Part shown: in pieces, positions 52,333 through 64,000 of the stretch
Layout: every line of letters starts with the position of its first letter
How positions within the stretch are numbered: the first letter of the stretch is position 1
Origin: Certhia americana
Lineage: Eukaryota > Chordata > Aves > Passeriformes > Certhiidae
NCBI GenBank assembly: GCA_018697195.1
Contig: CM031857.1
Coordinates: 96,780,705 to 96,844,704, forward strand
Reading direction: 5' to 3'
Length of the DNA stretch: 64,000 bases
Notes under the pieces: model-generated
The model's input: the letters and a program-made list of their open reading frames with translations, nothing else
Databases searched by the model: none
Told to the model about the DNA's origin: nothing
Translations under genes and position numbers: made by a program

Positions 52333-55300
52333 TCTGTCTTGCTTTTACTTTAGTAGAGTATTTAGTTAAAAACATATCTGCAAAGGAAAGCCCCTCCAAA
52401 TGAAGGAAATGAAAGATATATTTAGAGAGAAAATGGCTGCCAGGTTAGAAACCTATGGAAGCAGTTCTCTGGTTTTTAGCTACTGTTTCTAGACTTTCCA
52501 AAGACCATCCCCAGAAGCTGCTGGGGTGCTGGTTGGATTGAACTGAGCAGATTTTAAATGAAAATGTGGATAAAATCATAAGATACTGAAAGATGGCACT
52601 GTGGCCACCTCTCAAAACCACTTCTCACTTCTTTTAGTGAAAAGGGTTTTCAGTCATGCTTTTCATCCACTGGCACAGACACCACACAGACCTAGCTTGT
52701 TCCTCTGGCCAGACTGCCTTTGTAGGCTGACTCCATCCCGTCAAGCAGCTGGTCTGCAAAGTTGGAATGCTGAAATCTGCAGCTCTGCCTGAGATCCTGA
52801 ATCAAGGACGGCATGCCAGTGACACCACCTAGTTGCTCAGAACATCTCCTGTAGCTGACTGAATATGAGTTCATTTGCCTTAGGACATTTCATGTAGTGA
52901 TTATGTTACTTCATTGTATTATTCAGACCATACAGGTAAGCTTGACTACACTAATTAAATTAATTAAAAATATTTATGTAATTACTAAAACATGACACTG
53001 GCCAGTGCTGTCTGTGTTAGCACAGCCTGCTATATGATCTGGGCTTTGAACTGTATTTTATCCAATATAGCTCAAACATGCAGGGACTGAGCTTTCACAT
53101 TTTTCTCCCAGAAAGGCTGAAAAGGGCATTTGCCCAGGGATCAGAAGTTTTAATTTCATTTTAAAAAGAAAAGAAAAGAAAAAGGGTTTTTTTTGGTTGT
53201 TTGGTTGGGCTTTTTTTCTGTGGATGACAAATAGGTGACAGATCAAATTCTTCCTTTCCAAAAGGGATGCCTCTGTCCTTGGAATATACAGGAATGGCAC
53301 TGCTGGTGTGAGCCAAGTTCAGCACCTGCATCACCCTTCTCCTCTGGATAGAGACTTGTGCAGGGTCTCTCCCAAGGTCCAGCTGAGGCAAAAGCTGCCA
53401 AAGCCCTGACCGAGGCGCTGCTGTTAATCCCAACCTGTTATGACCTACCTTCCCTCCCTCCCATTCTCCTTTCTTCCCTCTTGAGCTCTCACAGCAAGGA
53501 AGTCGCTGGAATGGCTGAAATCCTGGAGGACGACGCCCTCTGCAGCTCGTTCCCAGTTTCATTTGGCATCAACGGGAGAAATGTCTTGTTTGGAATTTTT
53601 TTTTTTTGGAAGTACTTGCCACTGTAGTTCTGAAAAATCAATGTATCTTTCTACACTCGGGAGAAAAGGAGTTTCCCTGGTCCTCTTTGTGCAAAGGCTT
53701 CCTTTAAAATCAATGCTTCTGGCAAGTGATACATACCTGTTGTCTTTTCATTATGTCAGCAAAACTGATAGAGTGTTTATTAATATTCATAGTGATAGAG
53801 ACTGGAATCAGGAACAAGAACTTTTTTCTTTACGTTTTCATATGTCAAGAAAAACTCTGTAACTATTTTACCTTGATATTTTGTTCCTTTTTTTCATGCT
53901 GAATTTCAGTACCAGGAGGTTGTTAAGTATAGACTTCTGTTTGATTTTCCAAACTATACAAGTATGAGAAGTGTAATTTAGTTTCATCATCAATTTCAAA
54001 AGTACTTCTTTTGAACCTTGGTTTTTCTCTAAGTCAGTGGTACCAGGCTAGATCAAATATGCTCCAGTGGGCAGGGTGTGGAGAAATGAGCCAAAATGAA
54101 TCATTTCCTATGTAAGCAATTTTTTGTGTGTCTAGACACCTGATAACTCATCTAAAGCCCATCTTTGTTAGCTAGTCATGCTCCGGTGTTCTCAGAACTT
54201 TTGTGTAAGCCTTAAATTCTTTCATCCTGTGTGTTTACTTGTTCTGTGGTTTTCTTTTAGAATCTTAAAGGCAAAAAGATCTTTCCCTAATTTTTAATTT
54301 TTTAATTCAATTCTGCATGCAATTCTAAGTATCTCAGCACGTGCAGGTTTGATAGTGGGCTCAGAATCACTTTGACTCTCATTTCATTCTGTGAGCAGAC
54401 AGTTGGTACATTCAATCAATGAAGTTGTATGCTGATAACATACTCTGAAAGGTCGTCGATGATAAGGATTCACCTGCTGACATATCTTTTATGACCTCGA
54501 TATCAGCAAGTTGTTTAAATGAATGTTTATGATTTACACAAGAAGTGTTAGAGACATATGGGCTCTACACAAAATGGTATCTTCACGTGGTTCAGGTTTG
54601 CCTTCTGTGTGCTCCACTGATTCCAAGAGTCAGCAGGGACTCCTCTGCTCATGCTCTTTCCTGTCCAGCACCTTCCCATCACTGGACAGGAACAGAAACA
54701 ATGCTATTTTGAGGTGGAACTGGGACAGAAAGAGTACAGAAGAGCTATTGTGCTCCATGCCTGGTAAAAACAGTTAATTAGAAAGGGGGCTTTATAATCA
54801 TGTTGCAAATAACATAGCAAATTGAGAACGTGTGTATAACTTGGTTTCGGTTTAAGTAGATAAAAATACAAGAGACCCTCCTGGAGCAATTTTCTCCATG
54901 CTGGAGAGGATTGAATGTACACTTGCAATAATGGAGATTAATATATCCCACAGGAAATCAGTCATATTGGAGATACATAGATGAACAGGGAGGCCAAAAT
55001 GTTAAAAATGCAAAAGTTGCTGTGTTCTTCTGGCATCAAAAATCACTCTGTCCCATCCTCTCACAGCTGGCATCACCTTCAGGACTGAAGTAAGTATGTA
55101 ATGGGCACTGGTATGAGAAGATGAATACTGTCTGCTTAATGCCATATTGTTATGAAGATATTCCTTTTTAAAGATTTCCACAGGTGGATTTTTGTAACTA
55201 GATTGTATTGCCAACTGAATCTGGTTGCCTTAAGATCAGTAAACAGAAAAATTGTTGCTTTAGTCTTTGTGTTTAATGTTTAGTACACAAAAAAATGGGG

Positions 55301-56390
55301 CAGATGTTATTAGAGTCAACTTGGTACAGTATTTCTCTAGTCTTGAATGAAATAGGAGCAGTAGAGAAAGTATTTTAGAAAACTTATCAAATATACAGAT
55401 CCCTAGAACCTGTCAGATTTACATAAATTTGAGGACACATCTTCACCAATCACAGATCATTCCTATAATTATTCAAAAAATTGTACAAAAGACATGGGAA
55501 ATTTATTGCTGATTCATTTCTCTTTTAAAATTTTTTTTTCTTCTTTTTTTTTTTTTCAATACAATACAACCGTAATTTGTACTCAGAATGTACAGTCAGC
55601 AAACAAATCTGAATGACTAAAATATTTTCCAGCACAGTTTTAAGATGATTCAAACTGTGGAAACTGGGCAATTTATAAACAAGTGGGATTTGCAAAAAGA
55701 CAGCATATCCAGGCTCCAGACCCTGCACAGTGTTACATTTCTGATTAATTCAACTGTTTCTAATGCATTCATGGTTAATTAATCTGAAAATCGTCAAAGC
55801 TTAGTGGTTGGTTTTAGACTTTATGGCCTGGATTTGCTCTTGCCTTTGAACTTCGACGTTTTCTGTCTGACATTGGTCCCAGCAGCTCTCAGTAAAGACA
55901 GCAAAATAGCTGAAGTCTGTACAGATGGGGCTCCAGCTTCAAAGCCACAGCTGCCAGGAGAAAGGAGCACAGATTCTGCTTTGTAGGATTTCTTGCAACA
56001 GTCAGGAACCTGAGGATTTTCTAGCCAGTAACTCTAGGGCTCCTTGTTATGTGTAATATGTATAAGGATCTTTGAACTTAAGGGTTAATTAACAAAGAAG
56101 ACAATAACTTGGAAAAAAAACCCATGAATTTTCCTTTTGTGAATGTAAAAAGGAGATCTTTAGGGGAGCTAATCAGACACTCTTTCTCTTCTGTGTAATA
56201 CCATGGCATGTACAAAATTAAAACCTGTATGTTATTTGTCCATGGATATTAAATTTCAACAGTTCATTAAAGTTGGGGATAGATGACTGCCATCTTCCCT
56301 CTACATACATGTTCTCTTTTTCACTGACAGGTTCACCTATTCACCCAAACAATAATTGCCTTTGTCATTTTATATTTTGTTTCTTTGCAG

Positions 56391-57460
56391 TGCCTCTTTC
56401 TCTTCACATGGCAACTGTGTCTGTGACAGAGCAGGAGAGCTCCAAAGGATGAACTCCCTGGTCAGCATCTCACACCTCCAGCTTGCTGCCTTTGCCCTGG
56501 GCACGGTAGGCTGGATCCTGTGCACTGTTTCAATGGGAATTGTGGAATGGAGAGTGTGGCATGTGGACAACACCACTATCATCTCCTCTGGCGTTGCCTG
56601 GGTGGGGATTTGGAAAGTCTGCTTCATCAGTTACCTTCACATCTCACCTGGCTATAGAGAACAGTTTTGCCATAAATTCAGTGGCCATGACTCCTTTGTC
56701 CCTCATGAAATTTATGCTGCTCAGGGTCTTCTGTTGATCGCCATGTTCATGGGCTTGCTGGGACTGGCTGCTACAATATTTGCTCTGAGAAACGTGTATA
56801 TGGGAATCACTCACAAAACATTCATTGCCCCGTTCTTCCTGGTGGGTGGCTTCTTCTATATATTTGCTGGTCTGTGTGTGCTGATTCCTGTGAGCTGGAA
56901 TTTCTATTCTGTAACTCACAACCAGAGCATAGCTTTTCCTCCATCCTACTACATGCCCTCCAGTCCAGCAGAGCAGGAAGCTGGTGCTGCCATTCCTGTT
57001 GGGATTGTGGCTGTCATCCTCCTGCTGCTAAGTGGGACATTTTCTCTCTCATTCAGATTTCCCATGACTGCAAACACTATAATGAAATCCTGACATGACA
57101 AATCCCCCCCCTGCTATTTCAGAACAAGAGCATAGTCAAGAGATAAGGACAGCAGCATGAGTGGTTGTAAAGTTAAGGAGCTGCGGAATTTAATTTTATT
57201 GTATAGTAGCCACGCTATTTTCTTATATGAACCAGTCGAGTCACCGTCTTAGTACTCACTTATTTCCAGAGGTTTGTCTTTGAGATAACTGCTGTTGAGC
57301 AGAATTGTGATTAAATTTTGCCAGTTGTCCTCTTTTGTATATACAAACATTATAGATTAATTTTTTTTTTTGTGTAAAATATTTACCGTGTTCAAAGAGC
57401 TGACTTTGAATATACTGTCCTGTAAGAAAAATGTGAAGTAACATGTATTAAATGTGAATT
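56391..57460 (+). other. CLDN34: CLDN34 exon (5' UTR, CDS, 3' UTR; borders inferred)
   Basis: A good acceptor (TTTGTTTCTTTGCAG) ends at 56390, 58 bases before the ATG, suggesting that a noncoding exon lies upstream and that the whole coding part sits in one exon. After the stop, a weak poly(A) hexamer ATTAAA occurs at 57447-57452, followed by T- and GT-rich sequence. Both ends are inferred. Confidence 0.5.
56449..57093 (+). CDS. CLDN34: Claudin-34, intronless 214-residue tetraspan tight-junction protein
   Basis: Claudin-family membrane protein of tight junctions. The start is ATG at 56449, with A at -3; 31 open codons upstream lack an ATG and cross a splice acceptor, so they are excluded. 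Four hydrophobic segments lie at about residues 8-30, 88-113, 124-147 and 170-192. The first extracellular loop has W34 and W37, the G53-I54-W55 motif (usually GLW), and C58 and C74, the conserved claudin disulfide pair. N41-T-T is a possible glycosylation site. A conserved ALRNVYMG segment follows TM2. The C-terminus, ...TANTIMKS, is short and lacks the usual PDZ-binding -YV. Length 214 equals human CLDN34 from memory, and the position downstream of SHROOM2 agrees. Other claudins are less likely. Confidence 0.88.
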   Translation: MNSLVSISHLQLAAFALGTVGWILCTVSMGIVEWRVWHVDNTTIISSGVAWVGIWKVCFISYLHISPGYREQFCHKFSGHDSFVPHEIYAAQGLLLIAMFMGLLGLAATIFALRNVYMGITHKTFIAPFFLVGGFFYIFAGLCVLIPVSWNFYSVTHNQSIAFPPSYYMPSSPAEQEAGAAIPVGIVAVILLLLSGTFSLSFRFPMTANTIMKS

Positions 57461-58159
57461 TCTTGTCAGTACTAAGCTCTTTTGTTGTTTATTTAGTTCC
57501 ATCTGTAACAAAGTATGTTTCGTGACAAGTCAAGACTTTTAAAGCCAATAATATGATTGTCATCATGGTTGTGTCAAATGACTCTTCCCTGAATTTTCTT
57601 ACAAATGTCCTGCCAGTTTCTCCTCTTCCTCTAGGGCACATAAAGAGCCATTCCTTTATTACTTCTGTTTTTCTTTTAAGCTATTTGCATTTTATGTTGC
57701 AACATTTTTGCCTGTGGGGAAGGTGCGCTCTTTAGTTCCTAGCGGAGGCAGAGCCAAAAAGTCTGCAAGTGTTTGCTTCTTCATCTGACACTTCACTGAA
57801 TCCAAATGTATTGCAAAAGATGGAAATAACTTGTACAAGTTATTACAAAACTAATGTCAAAATCAGTGCTCTCAGTAACCAGGAATACTCAGTGAAACTT
57901 TCAGGGTATGATTCATCTGATGTAGAAATCTATATCCAAACCAGTCACTTCAGGTTCTGTTTGTAATCAACGTAGAGACAAAGGCTGCCTTTTTTCAAGA
58001 TGCCTAGGATGGCTGGGAGATTACATGCTCCCTAAAAACCTTTTTCTCTTAACCGACTGTAATGGCTGTAGTAACCACAGTCGCTAACTGTAGCACATAT
58101 AACCTAACTTCACCTAAGGAAAAAAAAAAAATGTCCCAAATGCTGAAAAAAGGAAAATT

Positions 58160-58179
58160 AAAAAAAAAAAAAAAAAAAA
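58160..58179. repeat. Poly(A) run (20 A)
   Basis: Uninterrupted run of 20 A with further A-rich sequence upstream (58118-58130). No recognised retroposed gene sits directly upstream. Confidence 0.9.
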
Positions 58180-58756
58180 GGTTTAGATTTTTGGGAGGAA
58201 TGAGCCAACAGTGTTGACAAACAGATGATCTCTTGAAAGAAGTCCTCAAAATGTTGTTACATTTTTAAAGAAATGCTACAGAAATCTAAGGAATTTAGTT
58301 TTACTCTTTTAATTGTCCTCCATTTTAAAATCATAGATTCATAGAAAGAAGAAAATAAAATTCTTTTAAAATGTAACAGTTTTTGGACATTGCAAGACAA
58401 GGCAAAATGCCAACAAACCAGGACATCTTGCTGGTGGCTGTTACTGTCCCAGCTTGTTCTAGCAGTCCAATTTTTCCCATACATCTCCCCTTGGGCTTGA
58501 CTTTGCTGTACTGTCTTACATTATAGAAACTCCACAGCACCTTCATTTCCTCTCCAGTCTCTTCTGAAATAGTAATTGACCTCATTGTTGGCAATTTTTT
58601 TCATTGCTGCAAGAATCTATCTTTTCACTGTTTATGATGCTGTAAAGCACTTTCAAGTGGTGTTTCAATGAAGGGCAGTTTAACAGCTTGTTTCTTATAT
58701 ATTGTTTCCAGTTTGGTTTCTAAAGTACATTCTTTACAATATTGGTAGGTTTCAGT

Positions 58757-58783
58757 TGTAAAGGTACAAATCGTACCTTTACA
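58757..58783. repeat. Perfect inverted repeat, 11-bp stem and 5-base loop
   Basis: TGTAAAGGTAC, loop AAATC, GTACCTTTACA. A third, direct copy of the arm (GTAAAGGTAC) follows at 58785-58794. It could fold as a small hairpin; function unknown. Confidence 0.9.
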
Positions 58784-59539
58784 AGTAAAGGTACTGTCGG
58801 TAGTACTGTCATCTCTTCCCTCAAGGGCTACAATAATATTAGATTATATCATGTTATAGATGTAAGGGGGAAGAAAATATCTATCCATGTGTTTATGCCA
58901 CTAGGAAACTTACTGCACTAGTAAAGTACCAATATTCCCAGGCAAGGAATTACAACTTTAAGGGAAAATTACTGATTCTTCAATTCTTTTTGAGTTAACG
59001 TAAGCATGGAAATGTCAGCAACCCCAACTTTATTTGTTAACTGTATTTACTAAATCATTGGGTTCGTTTGGCTAAAGAAAAAGGAACAAACATCATCAGG
59101 ACCATGCCAAGTTTCTGTGTTGCTGTCTCTGCTGTTTCCACTGGGAATTATACTGATCTGTACTGATGTACATAATTATCTGTACTGATGGCTATGAGAC
59201 ATTAGTTGTGTGTCAAACACAGACTAGATGGTGAAGAAATTCCTCAGCTAAACCCTGGAACAGATTACCTAAGGATATGTGTGGATTTTAAAATTAAGTT
59301 TTGTAAAAAAAAAAAAGTTTAAGCAAATAGTGCCAGGAAGAGTGTAGGGATGAGTGAGCCCATCTCAGGACAGAGGGCTTATCTAGGCGGAACTCTTGGC
59401 ATCCTTTTCCAATCTCTCAACAGTCACACGATCTAGATCCTATGTTGATATATGGTAAAATATAATCTATGTTCAAATACTAGTCTATTAAAACTCCAAG
59501 TCCTTCTCTGAAGAAAAGATAGGGAAAAAAAATCTTACA

Positions 59540-59885
59540 GAATTATGGAATCATTGAGGCTGGAAAGACCTCTGAAATAATTGAATCCAGCCTTTGGTTA
59601 TCACTTTGTCAACTAGACCACAGCACTGAGTGCTGTGTCCAGCTCTTCCCTGAACACCTCCAGGATGATGATTCCACCACCTCCCTGAGCAGTCCATTCC
59701 AATGCCTGACAATCCCTTCAGTAAAGAATTTCCTCCTGATGTCCAGCCTGAACCTCCCCTGACACAGCTTGAGGCGTCACTGTTGCCTGTCAGAAGAAAC
59801 TGACTCACCTGGCTACAGCTACACTGTCTTTTAAGTTGCAGAGAGTGATCAGGTCACCCATGAGCCTCATTTCTCTAGGCTAATC
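59540..59885 (-). mobile_element. CR1 LINE fragment, diverged subfamily
   Basis: Reverse complement of a CR1 3' end. The plus strand opens ATTATGGAATCATTGAGGCT, GGAAAGACCTCTGAAATAAT, passes CCACCTCCCTGAGCAGTCCA and TAAAGAATTTCCTCCTGATG, and ends near GTGATCAGGTCACCCATGAG. The ATTGAGGCTGGAAAGACCTC type of tail differs from the other CR1 copies here and is typical of older CR1 subfamilies. Confidence 0.9.
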
Positions 59886-60300
59886 TTAGTTCACAACAAA
59901 GAAGTGGCAAAACTTCCATTGATTTCAATGCATTGAGCCTGTCTGACCTCGATCCATCAGGACGGTGTGATTCATTAAAATTTAGTGAATGTGTTCATTA
60001 CAAGTTTAATACTAGAGGAAAGTAGAGCCCCTGTGCTTTTCCTTCACCAGGCAGCATTGTTTCTTTGTGTCTATTTCCATGACATATTTGTTTAGATTTG
60101 AGAAACTAAGTTACCTTTCAGTAGGTCGGTTTGTTGCCGTGTCAATTGGGCTTATACAGCAACTTTTAGGGGGTATCTGTAAAATCAGGCAGCTGAAATA
60201 GTTCTTGTTTAAAACTCAAAAATGCAAAATTATTTTGGAAGGCTTTTTTTAACCTAGACTGCTTTAGAAACCTACTCAATAGCCTGGCCCCACACTCATT

Positions 60301-60606
60301 TGTAGCAGCACAATTGAGGACAGGCAGGAAGTTATAATGCAGGCAGGAGTGAGTGGCCAGGGCTGTGAGGTAGACAGATAAGGGTCAAAAACCTCCTAAG
60401 CAGATTTCACCACAGAACAGATCATATCTCGAAGCTGTCTCCAGCTTCAGTGCAAACTGGGACCTGCTCCCTCCCCGGTGACAGCACCACTCGCCTTGTG
60501 GGCTCCGCCCTGTCTAGGAATGTCTCCACACTGGCCTCAGTCTACACAAAAACCAGTCTCGTTTTGTTTTTTCTGAGTTGACAATAAACAAGTGCCTTGT
60601 GATTCA
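60301..60606 (+). mobile_element. Candidate solo LTR of an endogenous retrovirus
   Basis: A 306-bp block starts TGTAGCAGCA and ends GTGATTCA, with AATAAA at 60583-60588, 18 bases before the end, as in short-U5 LTRs. It is flanked by CTCATT (60295-60300) and CTCATG (60607-60612), a 6-bp target duplication with one mismatch, the length usual for alpha/beta-like (ERVK) avian retroviruses. A GC box (CTCCGCCC) lies near 60503. No internal retroviral sequence or primer-binding site adjoins, so it would be a solo LTR left by recombination. No subfamily assigned; the call rests on structure. Confidence 0.5.
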
Positions 60607-63600
60607 CTCATGTCTGAATTCACTGCTAGGGGAATAATCTGAATACTAAGACCCCCTTTGAGTTCTGCTGGGTCATAATAAGGCCCCCATCTTTGACCTC
60701 CGTAACCTACTCCTTGGCATTAATCCACCACAGGATGCATTTTCTTCATCTTATTTACATGTACCATCTACCACATCCATCCATTCATGGCCACAGACCA
60801 AAAAATATATGAGTATACTTTCAAAATTCCTCTAGGATGGATGATCAAATAGAGAATGGAGCTGAACAGTGCCTAACAATAAAAGCCCCTCAGAACAAAG
60901 CCTGCCTGGAGATTTCCCCCCCAGATGAATATGCAATTCAGGACAATTGTCGTTAGTGTTCAGGTAAAGGAAGCAGGATGAACTGGAGACATTGTAGTGC
61001 AGAGTAGGTCATCAAATTAGTCAGGTAAACAGAATTTTTATCTGAGTCAGCAGTTCTACATGAAGACAGTCTCAGTTGCAGATTAAGCTGATTAAAAACA
61101 ATGCTAGGCTCAGAAAGAAATATCTATTGTCACATGACTTATAGTATATTACAATGATGAGAAGGAGCGTGTTTTCAGGGGCATTTTTAGACCTTCAACC
61201 ATTTTCCCCTTAGAATGGAAAAACTGAAATGTCACAGCCAATTTCCTTCTCTTTGAGCCATTAAATACTTTAGGACAAAGACGTTTTGCTTTAAAAATTG
61301 TAAGTCTGGCTGGCATAGTGTTAATGGCAAATTGTTTTCTTAAAATAGGAATCCAACGTACATTAAATTAAGGGTTCCCAGAAGTGACATGTTCTCTGTG
61401 AAAAATATACCTTTTTCAAAACTGAACTGGGATTCCTTTCATTCTTGCCAGCATCTGTATTGTCAAATCCAGTATCAGCTCATAAAAACATATTTTTCAA
61501 CTGACCTACTTCCCTTTCCACTGCTCAGATAATTTACTGTTTCCCTTGCTTGAGAGGGTTCAGTAATTAGCTGGGTGCTTTGGCGTGTGCTGGCTCTTAA
61601 TTAAACCAACTGTATGCCAAACAAGAAAATGTAAGTGAATCTCATCTCAGAATTATAAAGCAAATAAATACTAGCTCAAAGTGTGGAATAGAATACAGTA
61701 TGCAATGTTAATATCCAGTTCACAGAATGTCACATCACTGCCTACCTCTCAGGATATATATGGGAAAGACCAAGTATAAGGTTAATTCCCAGGAAGCTGT
61801 TTTGAAGAATCACATGTATTCTGACTGTCCAAGGTTACTTCACATACAGGCTGATTTTCAGCAGCTGAATACATGGCCCCATTATAATATAAATAGGGAA
61901 GGAAAAAAAATTAGATCTTGATTTGAATTAACATTATCAAAATATTACCAGATACCCGAGATCAGCTGATGAGAAAAGTTTGTACATGCACATCCAGTTT
62001 GTCCCCCACAGCCTCAGGAATGATACTGTAAGTAGGTGAGGTAGCATATGAGAAACAGAACGAGAGGCATTCATAGTACCCACAACTATGCAGGTGCATT
62101 GCAGCTGCCAGCTGACTGGAATTGAGGGGGAGGGAGGGAGAATCCCTTTAACACCAAAAGTGCTTAAAAAACCCCAAAGACTACAGAACTAGAACTGGAG
62201 CATTCACTGATTGGGGAAGAGATTTGAAATATTGGTGTTATTGCTGAACTGTTTGAAGGTATGGGAATAAAACTGCTCAATATGGAGATGTTTCATCTAT
62301 CTCTGTGAGAACTACATAATACCTAGTATCAATACCTGGCTAAAAGAAAGGACTAGGTCTTGGGGGAATTTGAAATCACTGAAGCCAGATCCCTAGTGAT
62401 TTATCCATATAATGTTGCGGCCATCCACTTACTTGACTTTCAGAAGTCCTACTGAAAAGCTTTATTGGTCTGCAATGGTCTGCAACTTTCAGAATAATTG
62501 ATTTCAGTGGACCTTACATCTGAGCTTTAGTATTCCAAATATGTGTAAGACCTGACACATATTTTTTCTTATGACAGTTATCCATTTGTAAAATAAAGAT
62601 AGTAGCAACTCACAAAAAGATACGATAATGAATACATTGAAGTACAATGATTAGCATGATGGATGCCACAGAAAGTATTCCGATAGATCTGCTGAACTGC
62701 TGGTTTTTGTTCATATTCTGAAGCCAGACTCAGGGATGCAGAGATCCCCTGGGTGTGTGATGCTGCCTTGCTGTTACCAACAGAGCAGAGACAGAGAGGA
62801 ATGGTGTCATGCATGGCAAGGGGGGAAAAACTGGGACAGCAAAGGAAAAGAAGGAAGAAAGTATGGGAATGAAATGGAAGAGGCAGATTGTAGGATGCTA
62901 TAAAAATTTAAAAAATATTAGTGCTTATTGACATAATGATAATAAATATTTGACTAACAAGTGATTTTGTCAAATATAAAAAAAAAGGATAAACAACAAA
63001 ATCATGTTTCAAAGAGAAGCCAAAATGAACAAAATAAAAAATCAGATGACAAGGGAGGTAGATAATACAGAAGACAACACTGCAAAACAGCAGAGAGGGG
63101 CCCCCCATGCCCACATCTAACCACAGCAGCTTTGGCAGAGTCCTCCTTGAGGGCAATGACTCAGTGGCAACTATATCCTTTGCAGCACTCTGGACATCAG
63201 ACTCCATTGATGGAGTGCCAGCAGCAACCATGAACCCCCCTCTGCTGCCCAGGCCAGGAAGTAAAATAATTTGCTGTACTTCCCTCTACCCTCATGTATC
63301 TATCCTGGATGTGCTTGCCCATGGCACAGCTGTGGCAATTGTCAGAGGTGTCTGCACCATGCCCTGTTTGGTACCAGCCTCAGCTGGTCTGCATGAGGTA
63401 AGCTGGGCTAGATGCTGGGTGTCACCTCCCGTGCAGCACTGAGCTTCCCAAGGACACCTCTGTCATGTCCTTCAGCGCCTCTCAGGTGGGAACTGGGAAA
63501 CTTGAGTGGTCACTGCAGAATCTTCAGGGATTTTTCAGCAAAGGTCTATCACAGAGTTAGGCTCAGTGCAGACCTGACCCCCTGGAAACCCTGATTGTTC

Positions 63601-64000
63601 TGAAGGTTTCACTGGCTGCTGCAATTCTGGGAGCACTAGGAATGACCTACAAGCTTTTTTCTAAGAAATAGTTATAAGGGCTGTGCTCAAAATCCACATA
63701 TCAGCTTTTTCCTAGCTGGGAGGATGTGGGAAATTATCGCTTGCCTATGTGTGTTAATCCCTGAGAGCTACAGTTTCTGGTCTGCAGTGTAAGCCATGGT
63801 GTCTCATTTCCCCCTCTGCCCACGCCAGCCTGGAGCACAGGAAGCCACTGCTGCCGCTCCTACCGGCATCTCTTGTCCTGCTGCTCGCAGCGGGACCTTT
63901 CTTTTTAATATAAACATGCCATTGTGCTGAATGCCAGGGCTCCTTCTGATATAACAGGCCTCTCAGATGCCTGCGAGAATTGTGAGGCTGGGCTACAGCA

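Larger units (their letters stand above)
38511..56390. other. Intergenic region between SHROOM2 and CLDN34
   Basis: About 18 kb with no supported gene. Recognised contents are a 22-bp tandem duplication (39833), a tRNA-derived SINE (47587), a 14-bp minisatellite (49194) and a CR1 fragment (51924). The longest ORFs (about 130-170 codons, at 45382-45891 minus, 49034-49936 plus and 53161-53562 minus) have no recognisable domain. An untranslated first exon of the claudin gene may lie here, but I cannot place it. Confidence 0.7.
57461..64000. other. Region downstream of CLDN34, no gene seen
   Basis: Unique AT-rich sequence with a poly(A) run (58160-58179), a perfect hairpin (58757-58783), a CR1 fragment (59540-59885) and a candidate solo LTR (60301-60606). 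ORFs at 62908-63442 on both strands have no recognised domain. By human gene order the next gene would be WWC3; none of it is visible. Confidence 0.65.

Noticed and set aside
53495..53627. Exon-like segment with ATG at 53511 in a GC-richer patch, considered as a 5' exon of CLDN34
   Set aside because: There is an acceptor-like tract upstream but no convincing donor, and the frame runs into T-rich sequence and a stop. No family match.
58329..58346. ATCATAGATTCATAGAA as a CR1 3' terminus
   Set aside because: Only the simple terminal repeat resembles CR1; the following sequence does not.
63107..63442. 111-codon plus-strand ORF and the overlapping 107-codon minus-strand ORF near the window end
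   Set aside because: Neither shows a recognised domain or splice structure. I considered a retroelement origin but saw no terminal repeats or catalytic motif.
1..64000. CRISPR arrays, operons, tRNA or rRNA genes, or other compact novel systems
   Set aside because: No regularly spaced repeats, no prokaryote-like gene packing and no intact tRNA fold were seen. The only tRNA-like sequence is the degraded SINE head.

Overview
This window is vertebrate nuclear DNA from a bird, probably a passerine. The coding DNA is split by introns with GT/AG borders. CR1 LINE fragments are the main interspersed repeat, several with the avian 3' tail of repeated TCTATGATTCTATG. One short element (47587-47728) joins a tRNA-Ile-like head to a CR1-like tail, the structure known for the songbird SINE TguSINE1.

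Region 1-38.5 kb holds the 3' part of SHROOM2 (APXL) on the + strand. I resolve seven coding exons: 2-1864 (cut by the window edge), 3848-3951, 21021-21773, 25470-26021, 26925-27105, 31263-31535 and 35657-35923. Codon phase matches at all six junctions, giving about 1330 contiguous residues. They include the actin-binding ASD1 region and the complete C-terminal ASD2 (Rho-kinase-binding) domain. The N-terminal PDZ part lies upstream of the window. A 3' UTR of about 2.5 kb follows, with several poly(A) signals and two Pumilio-type motifs. The 17 kb intron after the 104-bp exon carries a strongly CpG-rich block near 4.9-5.05 kb that nothing else explains.

Region 38.5-56.4 kb is intergenic, with one SINE, one CR1, a 14-bp minisatellite and a small tandem duplication. 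At 56449-57093 (+) lies an intronless 214-codon ORF of the claudin family, best called CLDN34. From memory, human Xp22.2 has SHROOM2 followed by CLDN34, so the order appears conserved.

Region 57.1-64 kb shows no gene. It holds a CR1 fragment of a different subfamily, a perfect 11-bp hairpin, and a 306-bp candidate solo LTR with TG...CA ends and a near-perfect 6-bp target duplication.

The two genes both act at the apical junction. SHROOM2 links F-actin to Rho kinase and myosin contractility, and claudins form tight-junction strands. I see no evidence that they are co-regulated. I found no convincing novel biological system. The best leads are the intragenic CpG island, a possible intronic poly(A) isoform, and the solo LTR.
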